Shown in pieces: positions 1-9,810 of a DNA stretch of 39,713 bases. Each line of letters begins with the position of its first letter. Position 1 is the first letter of the stretch. The DNA is taken from positions 1-39,713 of the forward strand of contig JAACJO010000072.1 of the NCBI GenBank assembly GCA_013368445.1, in the 5' to 3' direction. This DNA comes from Leucocoprinus leucothites. Taxonomy: Eukaryota; Basidiomycota; Agaricomycetes; Agaricales; Agaricaceae. Below the pieces are notes generated by a model. The model did no database searches, was not told the DNA's origin, and saw only the letters and a list, made by a program, of their open reading frames with translations. A program made the position numbers and the translations under genes.

Positions 1-37
1 CCTCTTCAGTACCTACCGTTCCTAGGAAGTCATCTCC

Positions 38-659
38 ATGAAATCGCTCCTCCCTCGTTCTTTCTCTCGCTCTTTACCTACTATTCTTCCATCTTCTCGT
101 TCAAACCATGACCACATACTATCTCTACCAGACTATTATCGAGACACAAGGCGGGAAGTGTACGGACCATATTTCAGCTCTGAGACGCAGTTCATGGTTT
201 GTTAACTTTTCACGTCTTTTATGACACCGGCGCTGATTGATTTACCTGCCTCGTTTAGCGGACAATGGAGACTCTATATGATGACTACGAGGAGGGATCT
301 CGGGCCAGCTGTCTACTCGTAAGTCCGAAGGCTTTTTCTGGAACCATTGGCTCACAGCAGCCTAGGACACCTGGTTGCCCGACGAGGAAGACTTTGAAAC
401 AAAATCGCACTCTACGGAGAGCACCTTAGATGCTTCCGGTCTTCCATCCCTCTGTTCTTCCATTTACTTCGATGAGGTTCCAATATCTTCCTCGAGGTCA
501 GAAAAAAGCGACTGCCTGAGACTTGGTCGTGTCCTACTCCAGGTGAGTTCATCAATTTCTAAATTAGCCTCCTCATCACCGCTCATCATCCTCGTGTGTG
601 TCCAGGGGTTCGTCTCCCTGTTCTACGGCGGCCGTCGTCATTGGAGACGGAAAGATTAA
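38..659 (+). CDS. Small hypothetical protein, four exons
   Basis: I do not recognise this protein. A reading frame opens at the ATG at 38 and joins four exons in phase: 38-196, 259-318, 366-542 and 606-659. The introns begin GTTTGT, GTAAGT and GTGAGT and end in AG. The product would be about 149 residues. It has an Arg/Ser-rich N-terminus, an acidic middle (starting DTWLPDEEDFETKS), a Ser-rich stretch and a basic end (GGRRHWRRKD). No domain, signal peptide or membrane segment is evident. An in-frame stop lies just upstream of 38 (23-25), so either 38 is the true start or an earlier exon lies outside the window. The phase-consistent introns are the main evidence that it is a gene. Confidence 0.45.
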
Positions 660-2399
660 CGTGTCCACCAAGACAAAACCAAAATTACCTGCCATCTTGT
701 CCGTTCGGTATTTCTTGCGTCGTCGGGCTACTATTTGTATCTATACTTTTCTCTGCGGCTTTTTCATCTTCATTTTCGTCTTCTACTCCACTCCTGTTCT
801 TCTTTTGTCTTATCTTCAGGTTCATCTTGTACTATCAGTTGGCTTCTTCAGGCTCATATCTTGCCCTTAGCATATCCCTCGGTCTTCCTAGATTATTCCT
901 TTGCCTAATCTCGAGTTCTTCACTCCCATGTGACCTATGCAATATGTTGTATGAATAGAAACAGATCAATCAAACGTCGGTGTTTGTAGCAGTTGCGTTG
1001 ATACCATGGGTGTTATTAGGGTGGTAGAAGAAGGTTAAGAGACAAGAGACGTCAGCGGAATGAGACGTATTACCGCCAACGGCCACGGTGCGAGACTTCT
1101 TTTTAATTAGTTATCCGAGTACATGTTTGTACTCTATAGAACGCGGATGGGGTAATTGTGACTTGCCCCACTTGGTGACACGGCTCCGGTAATTTTACCA
1201 CGTGACCGCGTCATGTGGGAAAGTACGCGAAAATGACCCCCCGAAACACGCTGCGTGGGTTCGGAGAATGATTCCGTCGACCCTGGTTTGCTTCTTTTGC
1301 ACGTGGGTTCTATCCGCTCCCAAGTCAAGTGTGGAAGTCCCCCAGAAAAAACGTTTATCTCCTTCTAGTTGACTCACTGGGGGTCAACTATCCGTAATGG
1401 TTCACGTCAAATTATCGTTACTACTATGGAATGGCGTTCTCTTCGATGGCTGCGGTCCGCGGTTGTTCTATGTACTTATCGGACATCGGACCTCGATCAA
1501 CTCGATCGGAACCTCGGAATACGTTTCTTCTTCCCTCCCTAGAACTTAAGCCTGAGATCCTCGCGTTTAACACGGGAATGTCTTCGGATTTTACTAGAGG
1601 ACCGGTCGTTCGGGTGGGTGGACGCAGCACGATAAAGGAAAGGAAAGATTCTGACTATGACTAGAAGTAACGCAAGCCTGCCTATGAAAATGGAATATGA
1701 ACGAACCCTTGGGATCGGACAGCCGGTGCCTCCGGGATGTAAACTGCGTATTGGACGTTGAGTATCTCGAATGAGCTCGCGGTTAGCCGTTTTAACTTCT
1801 CAAGGGAGAACTCCACTGTACGATATTCATACAAGATAGTCTCTGCCGTCGTCTTTTAAAGTCATATATTAAATGAAACTCCCATTCCATCGCGCTCCTT
1901 AGGAAAAGAAAAAGGGAGGTCGGTGTTCTTTTTTCAGCTGCCAGAGTTGGAATATTCCAGATTCCACCCAGCTGCGGAAGAAGTGAGAAGCTCACTTGAT
2001 CAGGAATGACGAGCTTCCAGCAGTTCCTGAGTTGAAAAATGTCGTTGCACGCGGAGGGGGCGGGACACCACCAAAGTCATATTTCTTGATCGCGTAATAT
2101 AATAACTCAGCGGTTCGTTCTCATTGCACCTCTTCAAGCAAGTTAAGAGGACAGGACGGGATAGAGGAGGGGGTATACAACCAGCCAGCAGCTAGCATCA
2201 CTCTATTCTCATTTCAAATAACCATATCCACAAAAACGCGAACCGAATCTACCTATCAATCAAAAAAGAAACCCAACCACCCGAAACCCGAAAAAACCAA
2301 CAGAAACGATCCCACACAGAAACGAGTGAAACAATTCAATCAAATCAAGTTTTTAAGTAACATAAAGTAAGTAAGTATGCATATACTGTAAGTAACTAG
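660..2399. other. Long non-coding stretch, nothing recognised
   Basis: About 1.7 kb without a convincing gene. It contains the 3' flank of the small upstream gene and the distal flank of the transporter gene, whose stop codon is at 2919. Opposed ORFs of about 200-230 bp overlap at 1424-1664, but neither has splice signals, codon pattern or a recognisable product. I see no transposon ends or tandem array here. Confidence 0.4.
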
Positions 2400-2860
2400 C
2401 AGTAGTAGAGAAATAAAAAAAGGAAAGACTTAAATAAATACCTTTTTAAGTCTATCAAAGAGTCGAAAGTTCAACAGTTCAAAAAGAAAAACAAAGAGAA
2501 AGAGATATAAAAAAGGAAAAAAAATTCTAACTGATTGTAATAAGCGAGGTTCAAGTGGCTAGCTAGCTATGGTTGGTAAAGAGAAGAGTAGAAAGACGAG
2601 GGAGGGAGGAGTGGGGTATATATAAGGTTCATGAAAACTACGTTGCATTTGCATTCGCGTCCATTTTGGACCATGTTGTCGTGCAGAAAAGAGAGAGAAA
2701 AAAACCGGTTCATGACGTTACAACCAAAACCGAGACCAAAACCAAGACCGATAAAGAGACAGGAGAACAGGAAAATTAAAAAAAGGGGGGAAGTAAAGAA
2801 GGGGGGAAAAAGAGAGGGAAAGAGAGAATCGAGCAGGAGGGAACGAGTCGTCATCACAGA
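2400..2860. repeat. Purine-rich low-complexity tract
   Basis: The + strand is strongly enriched in A and G over roughly 450 bp, with many runs of the type AAAAAGGAAA and GAGGGAAAGAGAG. It lies just beyond the stop codon (2919) of the transporter gene, so in that gene's mRNA it would read as a U/C-rich 3' UTR. It is not a clean tandem repeat. Any effect on termination or mRNA stability is inference. Confidence 0.5.
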
Positions 2861-2918
2861 AAAAAACCAAACATTTCATTTCATTACAATCATTCATACC
2901 TCAACCACACACCACACT

Positions 2919-4641
2919 TCAAATCCTCACCGAATCATCACTCCTCCTCCCACCAACACTCCCAGTAGGACTAACCAACCCAGCCTCACTCTGATCCTGC
3001 AACTCCTCAATCGTCAATCCAGGCGTAGGCGTAGGAGCCCTCGAAGGAGGTCTCGAAGGCCACGGACTCCCATACGGCGCATAATTATACCTCGACGTAT
3101 CCAACATCCCATCACTCCCCTTTCTCTGCATCGGCGAAAGCAACACATCCTCATCTTTCACATTGACAGAAACATCAGTGGCAGTGTTCGTGATTCCAAG
3201 TGCGCTGGCGAGGATACGAGGCGATGCGAATGGTGATACTTTGGCTTTACTGCTTGAAGGAGAGTGCATGCTTCCGTTACTGGTGCCGGTGACGGAGGAT
3301 CCGGTGAGGACGATGGAGATGGGTTCTTTACCGGGTGGTTGGTTGTACATCCACGTAGCGGTAAGCACTGTACTCGCTCCGATAACAAAACTCCATGTGA
3401 TATGAAAGTCGAACAGCACGACACTCGCGAGGAATGAAAGGACGATGGATAAACTCGTGGCAAAGCCTTTCAAAATGTTATCCGAGTACTTGATAACCAC
3501 CGCCGTGACGAGTCCACCAAACACCTGTATCGAAACGACAGCCCATGCCCAAGGACCAAAGTTCCTAAACAAGTCGGAGAGGAAGCCGGTCGAGTCGGGG
3601 AGAGGGGGTGCGTATAAGATAGGTAGAAGCGCAGGGATGAGTGAGAAGAGTGAGAGTTGGACGTTGCGGACCCAGAGGTCTGCTTTCGACCCTTTCAACA
3701 CCATCTCGAAATACACTCCCGCGAGACCGGAAGTGAAACATGCTGCCGTCACGGCGCCAAACCCTGTGAGAGGGTTCATAACATGAACATTATAATCATG
3801 AGCGCTTCCTACAGGCGATTCATGTGTCCCATGTCCAGTCGTACCCGAGGTGGAAGTGGGATTACTATTCGTGATTGCCGATTGAATCTGAACGATTCCG
3901 ACACCGATAGCCAAAAAGAACAATGAGAGCCACTTTGTGGTGCTCATTTTTTTGCGAAGGAGGGCGACGGAGAAGGCGGCGGTGGTGAGGATTTTCATTT
4001 GATAGGTGACTTGGAAAGTCGCGACGGGGAGATTGGAGATGGCGACGAATTGGAGAGAGTTTTGGACGACGTAGAGGATGGCGGGGATGGAGAGTTTCCA
4101 GCAGTCTGGGCTGAAAATGTCACCACAGACGGAAGTAAAGGAGGAGAGGAGTTTTTTGAGTGGATGGGGTCCCCCACCTCCTCCTTGGCTAAGCGGTGCA
4201 TAACGCGAGGTGGAGTAGTCGGAAGAGGAAGAAAAGGTGTTATGGAGGGCCATGAAGAAGGAAATGGAGCCCTTGAGGATTTCGTTGAGAAGGACGGCAG
4301 AGGCGGGAGAGTAGGAGAGGTGAGGTGGTGTGATGATACGCGAGTAGTGCATCACTATAGCGAGCGCGGCGTTCTGCACGGCCAGCGTTACGAGGCTAAG
4401 GTGCATGTCAGCTTGATAACTCGACTGTTAACACGCGAAATACTCACGAGAGGTATTTGAGAGGGATACCACAGAAGGTAGGGGATGGAGGCGGGTCAGA
4501 GTTTGAGAGAGCATGGAGGGGCTTTTCGGGGTAAGAGAAGGAGGAGGGTGGGAGGAGGGGCGACAGGCGAGGAGAAGGTGTTGGGGTAGGAAGTGCAGAG
4601 GAGGACGAGGAGCGGAGAGTGGGGATGGGACGGTGGTGCAT
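2919..4641 (-). CDS. gms1: UDP-galactose/UDP-GlcNAc-type nucleotide-sugar transporter (SLC35A family)
   Basis: This is a multi-pass Golgi antiporter that should bring nucleotide sugar into the lumen for glycosylation. Two exons (4448-4641 and 2919-4395) are joined by a 52-bp GTGAGT...CTTAG intron, giving 556 residues in phase. The join restores the family signature GIPLKYLSLVTLAVQNA. Other family landmarks are NLPVATFQVTYQMKILTTA, a Gly-rich helix ending in AGVYFEMVLKGSK, and GGLVTAVVIKYSDNILKGFA near the last helices. The core fits an SLC35A fold of about 10 helices. The N-terminus is a Pro/Ser-rich cytosolic extension, and the roughly 130-residue Ser/Pro-rich C-terminal tail is longer than in yeast relatives. 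Substrate (UDP-Gal, UDP-GlcNAc or both) cannot be told from sequence alone. The ATG at 4641 is the only one in frame with exon 1. Confidence 0.9.
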
Positions 4642-5357
4642 CTCGCGTTCTGGTCAAAAAAATCATTCTCTCAAACCACCACAATATTATTTCCAGCCCA
4701 TCATACATTCCCACGCTTCCCTTTACACGCTAAGCTACTTCTATACGCTAACACTATTCTATCCTGCTCCACCTGGTTTGTATAAGTCAGCACTAGAAGC
4801 GAACATGCAAGAAAATCACACAGCGGTGCGAGCCTCAGCCTCGCCTTTATTTCTCCACCCGCAACACCCCTCTTTGTCTGCCTTGAGCAGAGTCCGTTTG
4901 GACGGGTTGCGTGCTTTTACCAGGATTATCATCCTCGGCTCACACCCCTGTTGATCAAAGGAGAGAGAATACTCACTTCGTTAAAATGATGACTATTACA
5001 ACGCTAAAATACAATGCCGAAATGTAGAAAAGCTCCAGGTGATCCTGCGTCCTCGCTCCTCAACCAGTGGGAGAAGCCATCAGCAAAGATTGTTTTTGAG
5101 AATTCGATATCTCTCTCCGACGCTTGTCTGGACCGTCCTTCCCTAACATCATCTACGAACGTGCGCAGAAGGGGTGGGATGAGGACAGTAATTTGAACGC
5201 CGTTGGGTTATGTAGAAAAACCCTGTTTCGATGAAAAAAGTCTGCTGATATACAGTCCGGATAGTTCCGAACTTCGATCAAAGGCATCACATGACCATTC
5301 GAACCCGGAAGCAGCGAAATTTCCTGTCTTTCCAGCGCGAACAAAAGAGTCACTCGA
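4642..5357. promoter_or_regulatory. Divergent intergenic region between transporter and mrp51-like gene
   Basis: The two flanking genes start in opposite directions from this 716-bp interval (start codons at 4641 on - and 5358 on +), so it should hold both promoters. I see no clear TATA box or known operator. Short ORFs inside (for example one at 5014-5196) lack supporting features. Confidence 0.4.
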
Positions 5358-7199
5358 ATGGCAGTGGCTAGTGCAAGTGCTGCAAATGTTGCAGCCAAAG
5401 CCGCCGCCCCACCCTCCTCCTCTGCCTTTTCAGAGCTTTTGCGCAGGTCACGCTTTGCGTCGTATGACCCAGCTATAGCCCAGACCTACACTGCTCCTCA
5501 GGCTCATGCTCGTCGCGGACACTATGGGCTTAAACGCCCCATTCCAATGCCCTATGAAGACTCTTATATCACCGTCAACCAATTCGAACACCATGCTCAG
5601 TTCACCGAATGGAACAATGCCGAGGCGCTTGTCAAGTTTGTTAAACGCGTTGAAGAGCTCAACATCACTCCTCGTAATGCTCCCAACGGCGAATGGGATA
5701 AAAATCTCGGAGAGGCCAAGACTCAGTGGCTTGTTGATTCCGAGTTTGCAGAGAGCGATTATGGGTCTCGAACGCGTGAGCCTGTGGATGGGCTAGGACG
5801 AAGAGGAGAAGGTGCTTATGGTGCTAGGCGTCCTCCACCGCAACAAGCTGACACTACATCTCCAGCTTTTGGAAACCCTTCTCAACTCAACATTGCGTCG
5901 CTATCACCGCGTCAATTCAAACGCTACCTCAATAAACTCCGTGACCTCTCTCCAGAGTATCAACAATACCTCATCGAGGAACATAAAGCCCGCTACGCAA
6001 AGCGAAAAGCCGAAGCTCTCGCTGAAGCTTCCGAGTTTTTCTCATCTTCAGAAGAGTCACCGCAAATCCCAGAGTTCAAAGAGGAAGAGGACCTTCTCTT
6101 CGTCGCTGGCCAAGCCAAGAACCATAGACTTCACCGTCCATTCCTCGCTGACCACTTCTCCTCCACCTCTCCTTCCTCTCCCACCAAACCCAAACGCTCT
6201 GGCAAAGTGAACACACCAACCACAGCCATCTCAGCCAACATCGAGCGCCAACCCCATCGCACAGGAGCACTTACCTACACACACTACTCCCCCCTCGAAA
6301 CCGTCCTCACCACCCGTCCTCAACCTGGATACATACTCCAAGTCGCACCTCAATTCTCTTCGTTCTTTGCGTACATTGATAAAAAGAATGATCGAAACTC
6401 TGCGAATTATGTTTCGTTGTTTGCGGGTATTGTTTCGAATACTACGAGGACGAATGCAGGGACGAATGTACCGTTTTATAATCCGGAGGCTACGGATATG
6501 GCTGTTGGTCATGGCCCAGGAGAAGGTGTCAACGAGAAGGACGACTCGTCCTTCTCCGCCTCTGCCCTCCCACCACCACCAGCAGACCCAACAGACCCAC
6601 TCAAAATTAAACCTTCAACCGCCACTATGCGTTTACTCTCCCTCACCCTCCGTTCTCCCCCCTCCAATACCACAACCGGATACAAAGCCCACCTCTCCCT
6701 CCCCTCTGACCATCTCCGTGCGATATCCGTCACAGCTGAATCAGCTACGGATATGGATTTAGAAAAACGGAATGTGGGGAGTAATCCTTATAAACCCGGG
6801 AGCATCGATTATAGTACACATGCCGAGTTTGATGCAAAGAACAGGTTTGGGAAGGTGGGCGCGTTGATGGCGGGTGAAGGTGGTGATATGATGAGGTATG
6901 GAGGTGTGGGTAAAGGTGCAGGTGCGGGTGGGATTGCGAGTTATTATGATTTACCGAGGAAGGGTGTGATGGAGGGTGTGTTGGAGAGAGGAGCGAGGTT
7001 TGGGTCAGGGTATTCGAGAGGGAATAGGGAGATGTGGGATAAGGTGTTTAGGAGGAATGATTCGAAGGTTGGGAACGGGGGTGGACGTGGGGGTGGTGCT
7101 GGTGGGGAGGATGTGAAGAGGACGCTGCAAGGTATTGTTGGAGGTGCGGGTGCAGGTGCGCCTGTGGGTGAGGGAGAGGGAGGGAAGGAGGGGGTGTAG
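5358..7199 (+). CDS. mrp51: Mitochondrial small-subunit ribosomal protein, Mrp51/bS1m-like
   Basis: An intronless 613-residue protein that should be part of the mitochondrial 37S ribosomal subunit and act in mitochondrial translation. The N-terminal block, residues 24-62, is typical of the Mrp51 family: it begins FSELLRRSRFASYDP and ends HARRGHYGLKRP. It is followed by YEDSYITVNQFEHHAQFTEW and by a stretch containing RQFKRYLNKLRDLSPEYQQY. The Ala-rich N-terminus (MAVASASAANVAAKAAA) suits a mitochondrial targeting region, although it has few Arg residues. The protein is much longer than yeast Mrp51. The extra length is Pro/Ser- and Gly-rich sequence, ending in a Gly-rich tail (GGGRGGGAGGEDVKRTLQ). 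The start is the first ATG and directly precedes the conserved block. The family call rests on motif memory, not a search. Confidence 0.8.
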   Translation: MAVASASAANVAAKAAAPPSSSAFSELLRRSRFASYDPAIAQTYTAPQAHARRGHYGLKRPIPMPYEDSYITVNQFEHHAQFTEWNNAEALVKFVKRVEELNITPRNAPNGEWDKNLGEAKTQWLVDSEFAESDYGSRTREPVDGLGRRGEGAYGARRPPPQQADTTSPAFGNPSQLNIASLSPRQFKRYLNKLRDLSPEYQQYLIEEHKARYAKRKAEALAEASEFFSSSEESPQIPEFKEEEDLLFVAGQAKNHRLHRPFLADHFSSTSPSSPTKPKRSGKVNTPTTAISANIERQPHRTGALTYTHYSPLETVLTTRPQPGYILQVAPQFSSFFAYIDKKNDRNSANYVSLFAGIVSNTTRTNAGTNVPFYNPEATDMAVGHGPGEGVNEKDDSSFSASALPPPPADPTDPLKIKPSTATMRLLSLTLRSPPSNTTTGYKAHLSLPSDHLRAISVTAESATDMDLEKRNVGSNPYKPGSIDYSTHAEFDAKNRFGKVGALMAGEGGDMMRYGGVGKGAGAGGIASYYDLPRKGVMEGVLERGARFGSGYSRGNREMWDKVFRRNDSKVGNGGGRGGGAGGEDVKRTLQGIVGGAGAGAPVGEGEGGKEGV

Positions 7200-7667
7200 A
7201 TCGTAGATCGTAATGTTTAATTGTTTTTTCTTAATATATGCGATTGCCTCGCGCAAATAAGAAAATTCTATTGGCTGAGGAACCGCCAATGCCGTTTAGT
7301 CGTGCAAATTGAGCTTAACTTTACTGGCGTTTACACCCCAGTGCTCAGGCAATGTCTAATACGACCTAGCGGCTAGGAGAGAACCTAACCTTGAAGGGAT
7401 TGAGTTTGAATGATTCTACGGGTGACGGGTGTCACGATAGCTGGGGGGAAAGAATTCAAATATCATCCCGAATATTCCTGGTCAAGCATTACAATGTTCG
7501 CTCTCTAGGTCCTGAAATCAGTACCCAAGCAATATATGAGAGAGGGCCGGTTTTGATGTCGGTCAACGTCAATTTTGGGAAGACCGTAGATCAACTTTTA
7601 CTATTGAATTGTTCGTATGTCGGACCACGTGCGGGTGTATGAAGACTATGAGTACTTATATAGGGTA
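7200..7667. other. Intergenic 3' flank of mrp51-like gene
   Basis: 470 bp between the mrp51-like stop codon and the first transposon. One ORF (7391-7642, 83 codons) has no recognisable product. I see no other feature. Confidence 0.4.
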
Positions 7668-7669
7668 TA

Positions 7670-7703
7670 CAGTGGCGTCCAAAAGTATCGCACCATCACG
7701 TGA
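7670..7703 (+). repeat. Element 1 left terminal inverted repeat
   Basis: 34 bp starting CAGTGGCGTCC and ending ATCACGTGA. It matches the reverse complement of 9237-9270 with a single G/A difference at position 8. Confidence 0.93.
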
Positions 7704-7859
7704 CTCGCCAATGTTATCTCCCTATCTGTCTGAGATCAATGTCATTTAATTCAAGAAAAATGTTTACAGAGAGCTAAGGATGTATATAATCGAGAGAAAG
7801 TAGAATAATAGCACGAAAAAGAAGAATGAAAACAAAAAAAAGACTATAATGCGAAAATA

Positions 7860-7879
7860 ATGGTGCAATTCTTTTGGAC
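7860..7879 (-). repeat. Element 1 left inner repeat, opposed to the terminal one
   Basis: Read on the minus strand, this 20-bp site is GTCCAAAAGAATTGCACCAT. It matches positions 9-28 of the terminal repeat at 18 of 20 bases, in the opposite orientation. It may be a second transposase binding site. Confidence 0.7.
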
Positions 7880-7946
7880 ATCATCTATTGTGAGATAAGA
7901 TGAGGGCTTTTTGAGATGAAAACAGAACTGCTCACCTCAAAACAAA

Positions 7947-8972
7947 TTAGTACTTGGTGTTTCCACCCCGGGCCTTGATGACAGCTTGAACACGACGCGG
8001 CATGCTCTCGAAAAGGGAGTCCAATGACTCCTGAGATATATTCCCCCACTCCTCCTGGAGTGCAGCCCACATCTCCTCCCGGTTGCGAGGAAGGACAGTG
8101 CGAGCACACACAAGACGGTCCAATTGATCCCATGCATGCTCTATGATGTTCAAATCGGGGCTCGAGGGTGGCCAGTCCAAGCGACGAATTTTTTTCTTCC
8201 TAAAAAATTCATCAGCAACCCTACTCCTGTGCTTCAGGTCATTATCCTGTTGGAAAATCGGCGCGCTTCGACCCATTGACCTCAATTTATAATCCTTCAA
8301 TGTCCCTAGATATGATTCCTGAAGGATCTTGACATAATCTGGGCCACACATGATCCCTGAAACCTGATGAAGCCGCCCTACTCCCCGACTAGTGATGCAC
8401 CCCCATACCATAAGATTACCTCCCCCATGCTTGATGTTCTTCTTTGTGAATCGAGGGTCTAGAGCCTGTCCAGGCTTCATCCATGCATATTGACGACCAT
8501 CTGACTTGAAAAGGAGGAATTTTGACTCATCTGAGAAAATGACCTCCTTCCAGTCTTCGACAGTCCAATCAGAATGCTGGCGTGCCCATGCGAGTCGCTT
8601 CTTTTGATTGATTGGAGTAATGTAGGGACGGGCCCTCCGGACACGGCAGATCAATCCCTGCTCCTTTAGGGAACGTGCAACTGTTTGGTGAGACACATCT
8701 GGGAATGTGGTTTTGGCCAATTCAGTTGCATTGGAAACCTCCATTCGGGCAAGCATTCGGGCTCCAACCCTTACTTGGTGTTCATCCAGCTTTCGAGGGC
8801 GACCAGACTTGGGCCTGACATAGTATGGATCCTCAGATTTTGAGAATCTCTCGAGCACACGGCCAACAGTAGACTGATCAATACCAATCCTAGACCCGAT
8901 GGCTCTATAGGACATGCCAGAAGAGCGGAGTTCAGCAATGCAGGCAACTTTGGATGGGGATGTGTAGACCAT
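7947..8972 (-). CDS. Tc1-type transposase, DD34E, intact
   Basis: A 341-residue cut-and-paste transposase. The N-terminal paired-like DNA-binding region has two helix-turn-helix parts, one around SYRAIGSRIGIDQSTVGRVL (residues 21-40) and one around residues 75-105. They are separated by the GRPR-type motif at residues 57-60. The catalytic domain carries Asp148 (FSDESKF), Asp243 (FQQDNDLKH) and Glu278 (SPDLNIIEHAW), with 34 residues between the second Asp and the Glu. That spacing is the Tc1 signature. The frame stays open to TAA and ends ARGGNTKY. I chose the ATG at 8972 because family homology begins there. The frame continues upstream to 9080 through the inner repeat, and that extension reads as non-coding. 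No disabling change is visible. Confidence 0.92.
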   Translation of the reverse strand: MVYTSPSKVACIAELRSSGMSYRAIGSRIGIDQSTVGRVLERFSKSEDPYYVRPKSGRPRKLDEHQVRVGARMLARMEVSNATELAKTTFPDVSHQTVARSLKEQGLICRVRRARPYITPINQKKRLAWARQHSDWTVEDWKEVIFSDESKFLLFKSDGRQYAWMKPGQALDPRFTKKNIKHGGGNLMVWGCITSRGVGRLHQVSGIMCGPDYVKILQESYLGTLKDYKLRSMGRSAPIFQQDNDLKHRSRVADEFFRKKKIRRLDWPPSSPDLNIIEHAWDQLDRLVCARTVLPRNREEMWAALQEEWGNISQESLDSLFESMPRRVQAVIKARGGNTKY

Positions 8973-9060
8973 GATGTAGAGAAATTGAAGAATATAAAAA
9001 CTAGGGAGAAAGCTCACTTGTGCTTCGTCTATATAGCCTCGAAGGTAGATTAACTCAGAT

Positions 9061-9080
9061 GTCCAAAAGAAATGCACCAT
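9061..9080 (+). repeat. Element 1 right inner repeat, opposed to the terminal one
   Basis: GTCCAAAAGAAATGCACCAT on the + strand matches the terminal repeat core at 17 of 20 bases. It mirrors the left inner copy at 7860-7879, so the element has four sites arranged as two opposed pairs. Confidence 0.7.
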
Positions 9081-9236
9081 CGGTGCAGCACTAATATATT
9101 GATTTCATTTCTACATGACACTATACAGTGAAGTTTCACCTTCACGATGATTCCTCACGTCCTAGAGCACAGAACTATGTACTTTGTTTCACCTCAAGTG
9201 TTGCATGAATGAGATAAGCGAGATTAAAGTATGGGA

Positions 9237-9270
9237 TCACGTGATGGTGCGATACTTTTGGATGCCACTG
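9237..9270 (-). repeat. Element 1 right terminal inverted repeat
   Basis: Reverse complement of the left terminal repeat with one mismatch. It is followed directly by the TA target duplication at 9271-9272. Confidence 0.93.
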
Positions 9271-9459
9271 TATGAATATTCAAAAGTCAAACGTGCGTGA
9301 AGTGCCTGGTCGCCTGGTTTGTGTCTTGGTATTACAAAATCTACTGTCACCTTGGCCAGGGCATTAACCTTGTGCACTCGGTGGCCAAAATCAAAAGAGA
9401 ACTTCACCAATAACGGGAAAATCAGCATCAATAGAAACACCCCCCCTACAACCTGGTCA

Positions 9460-9582
9460 TCACACCACCAGATAATAAAATCTCCAAAGTGTCCTTGTTC
9501 CAAGGTTCCCCTTCGCCACCCGATTCTGCCTTGTATCGTCCTCAACCCTGTCAAACTCGACGTCTTGGTATTCATCCTTGTA
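9460..9582 (-). pseudogene. Severed C-terminal end of the amino-acid permease
   Basis: These 40 codons plus stop continue the permease reading frame exactly if element 2 and one TA copy are ignored. The last native codons before the insertion read STVDL. The first codons here read YKDEYQDVEFDRVEDD, an acidic cytosolic tail of the kind that ends fungal permeases. The stop is TGA at 9460-9462. In the present genome the segment is cut off from the gene by 1.6 kb of transposon and has no start of its own. A 5'-splice site could in principle end it earlier, but none is obvious. Confidence 0.75.
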
Positions 9583-9584
9583 TA

Positions 9585-9799
9585 CAGTGGCTCAAAAAAC
9601 TGTCCCAATGTTTTCGCATTTTGGACATATTTGCTAATACCAGGGCAGATATATGGCCTAGCATCCCGAAAATATTCACACAGGTACCTTGACATATTGG
9701 GAGCATATATTCCCATGATCACATGACCTTGTCCATCAATGAATTATTAATGAATTATCGAAAATATCTACTCATTGGGACAGTTTTTTGACCCTCTGT
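9585..9799 (+). repeat. Element 2 left 215-bp terminal inverted repeat
   Basis: It starts with a 26-bp motif (CAGTGGCTCAAAAAACTGTC plus CCAATG) and ends with an inverted copy of that motif matching at 24 of 26 bases, core at 9773-9792. The repeat unit is therefore itself bounded by inverted repeats, like a miniature foldback element. It matches the right arm with about five base changes, mostly C/T. Confidence 0.9.
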
Positions 9800-9810
9800 T
9801 ATCTACCTAC

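Larger units (their letters stand above)
7670..9270. mobile_element. Tc1-type DNA transposon, apparently complete (element 1)
   Basis: A 1601-bp element bounded by 34-bp terminal inverted repeats starting CAGTGGCGTCCAAAAGTATC, with one mismatch between ends. A TA dinucleotide directly flanks each side (7668-7669 and 9271-9272), the expected target-site duplication of Tc1/mariner elements. It encodes an intact DD34E transposase on the minus strand. A second, divergent pair of repeats lies about 190 bp inside each end (7860-7879 and 9061-9080), pointing outward. Ends, target duplication and transposase are all intact, so the copy could be autonomous. It lies about 190 bp beyond the original 3' end of the amino-acid permease gene. 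Confidence 0.93.

Noticed and set aside
1424..1664. Opposed overlapping ORFs of 68 and 77 codons
   Set aside because: Neither shows a domain, splice signals or a start context, and overlapping open frames of this length are expected by chance.
2631..3236. 201-codon + strand ORF
   Set aside because: It runs antisense through the purine tract and the tail of the transporter, and its Arg/Lys/Pro bias reflects base composition.
8973..9080. N-terminal extension of the element 1 transposase
   Set aside because: It crosses the inner repeat and has no family similarity; the ATG at 8972 directly precedes the helix-turn-helix domain.
7670..9270. Insertion of element 1 into a gene
   Set aside because: Joining the flanks at 7669 and 9271 gives no continuous coding frame; it lies in the 3' flank of the permease.
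9237..9726. ORFs on both strands between the two transposons
   Set aside because: They combine repeat ends with the severed permease tail in wrong frames; only the 9460-9582 frame fits the permease.
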